Below, piece after piece: positions 62,406 through 64,000 of a stretch of 64,000 bases of DNA. The position numbers and the translations under genes are program-made. The notes below the pieces were generated by a model. That model was not told the origin of the DNA and did not search any database. It saw only the letters and a program-made list of their open reading frames with translations. Position 1 is the stretch's first letter. Each line of letters opens with the position of its first letter. The stretch covers positions 62,001 to 126,000 of the forward strand of contig JAXLTL010000001.1 in assembly GCA_046330075.1 (NCBI GenBank), written 5' to 3'. This DNA comes from JAJTFW01 sp046330075 (GTDB lineage: Bacteria > Bacteroidota > Bacteroidia > AKYH767-A > OLB10).

Positions 62406-62413
62406 CAAAGGTA
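62406..62413 (-). promoter_or_regulatory. Candidate -7 box of the FAD oxidoreductase gene
   Basis: Minus-strand TACCTTTG, an exact TAnnTTTG match, ends four bases before the GTG start at 62401. A leaderless or nearly leaderless transcript would result. Confidence 0.4.
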
Positions 62414-62441
62414 AATGCTCCGGGCATTGGAACACCCGCAA

Positions 62442-62478
62442 AATTAAAAAGAGCGCATGATCATCATCAAGCGCTCTT
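62442..62478 (-). terminator. Rho-independent terminator of the propeller-like gene
   Basis: On the minus strand AAGAGCGC/GCGCTCTT (perfect eight base pairs, 62449-62456 with 62471-62478) is followed by TTTAATTTTG, 18 bases after the stop at 62496. Confidence 0.75.
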
Positions 62479-62495
62479 CTGAAAGTTAATCCTGC

Positions 62496-63389
62496 TTATG
62501 GCCTGGGACCTTTGAAACTGACGACGGCCAGTCGATCTCCTGCCGGACTCATCGACATTCTGTAAAAGTCGCCGATCTTTTCCTTGAAGTCTGCAATCGG
62601 AATCCACATGGGCTTTTCCACTTGAGTGTCGTACATGTAAAGGACTCCTTTATTGCCGCAGTATATTTTTTTGTCGGGACCCCAGCAATAATCTTCTACA
62701 CCATCCGGCATCTCGCAGATCGGTAAACGCTCTTCGGTAGCCATTTCATACTGCATCAGCGTGAACTTCTTGTCGCTGCCTTTCTGCACATACGACATGA
62801 TCTGTGTACCGGGAATCGTGGCGATGCAGCGGCCGAATCCTCCGTACATCAGAATGATGGCTTGCTGTGGCTTCATATCGTATTGCTCCAGCATCCCGCC
62901 TTTACCATCGAGGAAGAAGGCGCCTACTGTGGTATCGTTGATCCAGCAATAATACGCGAGGGAGTCCTCATTGTCCATCAGCGGCTCTATGTTTCCATCC
63001 GCTGGATTGAGTTCGTAAAAACGTTGTGCTTTTTCCATCTCTACCCTTACAATCGAAAGTTTACCTTTCCCGTACGGCATCACTTGTGGCTGGTATTCGC
63101 TCTCCGGTGTGTTGGTGATCTGCCGCATGAGTTTCTTGCGGATACTGTATTCGTAAATATCACTCTGCGTGGTATCCGGCATGCTGGCGAAGTACAGCAT
63201 GAGTCCGTCCTTGGAGAAGGAGGGCTGGTTGTCGTAGAATTCGTTTTGTGTTACCTGATAGGGATTCGTCACCAGGACCTTGCCTTCTTTTTGTGCTACG
63301 TCGAGCAGCCAGATTTCAGTGGTCTGCACTTGTGCGCCGGCCAGCGTGGCGGAGAGAAGGAGTACGAAGGAGAAGATGGTTTTTTTCAT
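62496..63389 (-). CDS. Secreted TolB/WD40-like beta-propeller protein
   Basis: 297 residues from ATG at 63389 (MKKTIFSFVLLLSATLAGAQ, a signal peptide). The mature part reads as propeller blades of the PD40/TolB type: NQPSFSKDGLMLYFASMPDT, SDIYEYSIRKKLMRQITNTP, EDYCWGPDKKIYCGNKGVLYMYD and RMSMSPAGDRLAVVSF. These domains usually mediate protein contacts in the periplasm. No peptidase domain is attached. It ends in a strong terminator and is preceded, 64 bases upstream, by a membrane-protein gene on the same strand. Confidence 0.75.
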   Translation of the reverse strand: MKKTIFSFVLLLSATLAGAQVQTTEIWLLDVAQKEGKVLVTNPYQVTQNEFYDNQPSFSKDGLMLYFASMPDTTQSDIYEYSIRKKLMRQITNTPESEYQPQVMPYGKGKLSIVRVEMEKAQRFYELNPADGNIEPLMDNEDSLAYYCWINDTTVGAFFLDGKGGMLEQYDMKPQQAIILMYGGFGRCIATIPGTQIMSYVQKGSDKKFTLMQYEMATEERLPICEMPDGVEDYCWGPDKKIYCGNKGVLYMYDTQVEKPMWIPIADFKEKIGDFYRMSMSPAGDRLAVVSFKGPRP

Positions 63390-63453
63390 CATGCGCAATA
63401 TTACTGATTTTGGATTGCCCTTGTCAAGGCGATCGGGTGAAGGTAGCATTAAT

Positions 63454-64000
63454 TCAGGCAGAGGGTTTCCGGGTGATGGCGTTTTTCTTCATGCCAGGCT
63501 TTATTCCGATACGGTGAATGGTCCGGTCAGGCCAGATGCCATCCAGAATCAGGGTGTCGTCGCTGAGCCTGATCAACTGTACATTTTCAAGCCGGCTGCC
63601 GAAGTTTACGTCGCGGGCCAGTGTTTTGTTATAGATGCCGAATTTCCGGATGACTTTGTATTTCGTGATTTTCTGTTCCTGCAGCATGCTTTGCTGTTCT
63701 ACCAGGTAACAGTTGGAGGTGAGGTTGAATTCCTGTTCTGCCTTGAATTTGCTGTAGTTGCCGCTGATGGCATAGAAGACCCTGGAGGGCGACCAGAGAA
63801 ATACAGGTATCAGCAGCAGCCATGCCGCCAGGTAATAACGGAGTGGTTTCCCGATCCGTTCGTTGCGCAGTGCCCAGCCGGCCAGCGCCGTGCCGGTGCA
63901 TACACTCAGCAGTAACAGGTAATTTCCAATGGAACCTGATTTCAGAATGTACAGAAAGGCCAGCGCCAGAAACAGAAAGATGAAATGAAAGGCGACCGGT
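63454..64000 (-). CDS. Hypothetical membrane protein (partial, N-terminus off the window)
   Basis: My translation is open from the window edge (frame starting at 63999) for about 181 codons to the stop at 63454. The visible part has three hydrophobic segments (FHFIFLFLALAFLYIL, YLLLLSVCTGTALAGWAL, YYLAAWLLLIPVFLW) followed by a soluble region of about 100 residues beginning SPSRVFYAISGNYSKF and ending in a basic tail (RIGIKPGMKKNAITRKPSA). No family recognised. A shorter internal frame from 63687 is only its C-terminus. The true start lies beyond 64000. Confidence 0.6.
   Translation of the reverse strand, partial: PVAFHFIFLFLALAFLYILKSGSIGNYLLLLSVCTGTALAGWALRNERIGKPLRYYLAAWLLLIPVFLWSPSRVFYAISGNYSKFKAEQEFNLTSNCYLVEQQSMLQEQKITKYKVIRKFGIYNKTLARDVNFGSRLENVQLIRLSDDTLILDGIWPDRTIHRIGIKPGMKKNAITRKPSA

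Overview
The window looks like a chromosomal segment of a Bacteroidota bacterium, possibly of the Chitinophagales/Sphingobacteriales type; the order is a guess. Evidence: several secreted proteins end in type IX secretion (T9SS) sorting domains, there is a SusC-like TonB receptor and a GH92 mannosidase, promoter boxes match the TAnnTTTG pattern of this phylum, and Shine-Dalgarno sequences are nearly absent. No rRNA, tRNA or CRISPR array was recognised.

Layout. 1-3.6 kb (minus): a polysaccharide export/polymerisation cluster (flippase, chain-length regulator, O-antigen ligase/polymerase cut by the window edge). 3.6-27.2 kb: mostly housekeeping genes (rnhB, queA, Hsp15-like S4 protein, CorA, ZIP transporter, priA, NifU-like and Mrp Fe-S proteins), mixed with surface proteins (beta-barrel, TonB receptor, T9SS cargo) and a very large PAS/GAF histidine kinase followed by a receiver-only response regulator. 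27.8-36.8 kb: an AT-richer block with a giant T9SS cargo gene (about 2,490 codons) split by one in-frame TGA, translationally coupled to a second T9SS propeller protein. 36.8-41.4 kb (minus): a tight operon TPR protein - phosphosulfolactate synthase - rhodanese - DedA - aroE. 41.7-45.7 kb: small envelope and redox genes, separated by 7-8 bp-period intergenic repeats, then a HicA/HicB toxin-antitoxin pair. 46-49 kb: uvrA.

49.3-53.1 kb is accessory DNA: AT-rich orphan genes bounded by two long hairpins with identical geometry that resemble integron attC sites (no integrase in the window), then a small gene pair cut by a complete IS3-family element. 53.1-59.5 kb carries a zinc-peptidase-like protein, the GH92 enzyme, a membrane protein and a serine hydrolase, with three copies of a dispersed intergenic repeat. 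59.9-61.35 kb is a Y1 (HUH, IS200/REP-associated) transposase followed by a 960 bp array of nested palindromes in three tandem copies. The window ends with an FAD oxidoreductase, a secreted propeller-like protein and a partial membrane protein.

The most interesting candidates are the integron-like cassettes, the Y1 transposase with its palindrome array, and the TGA-interrupted giant surface protein.
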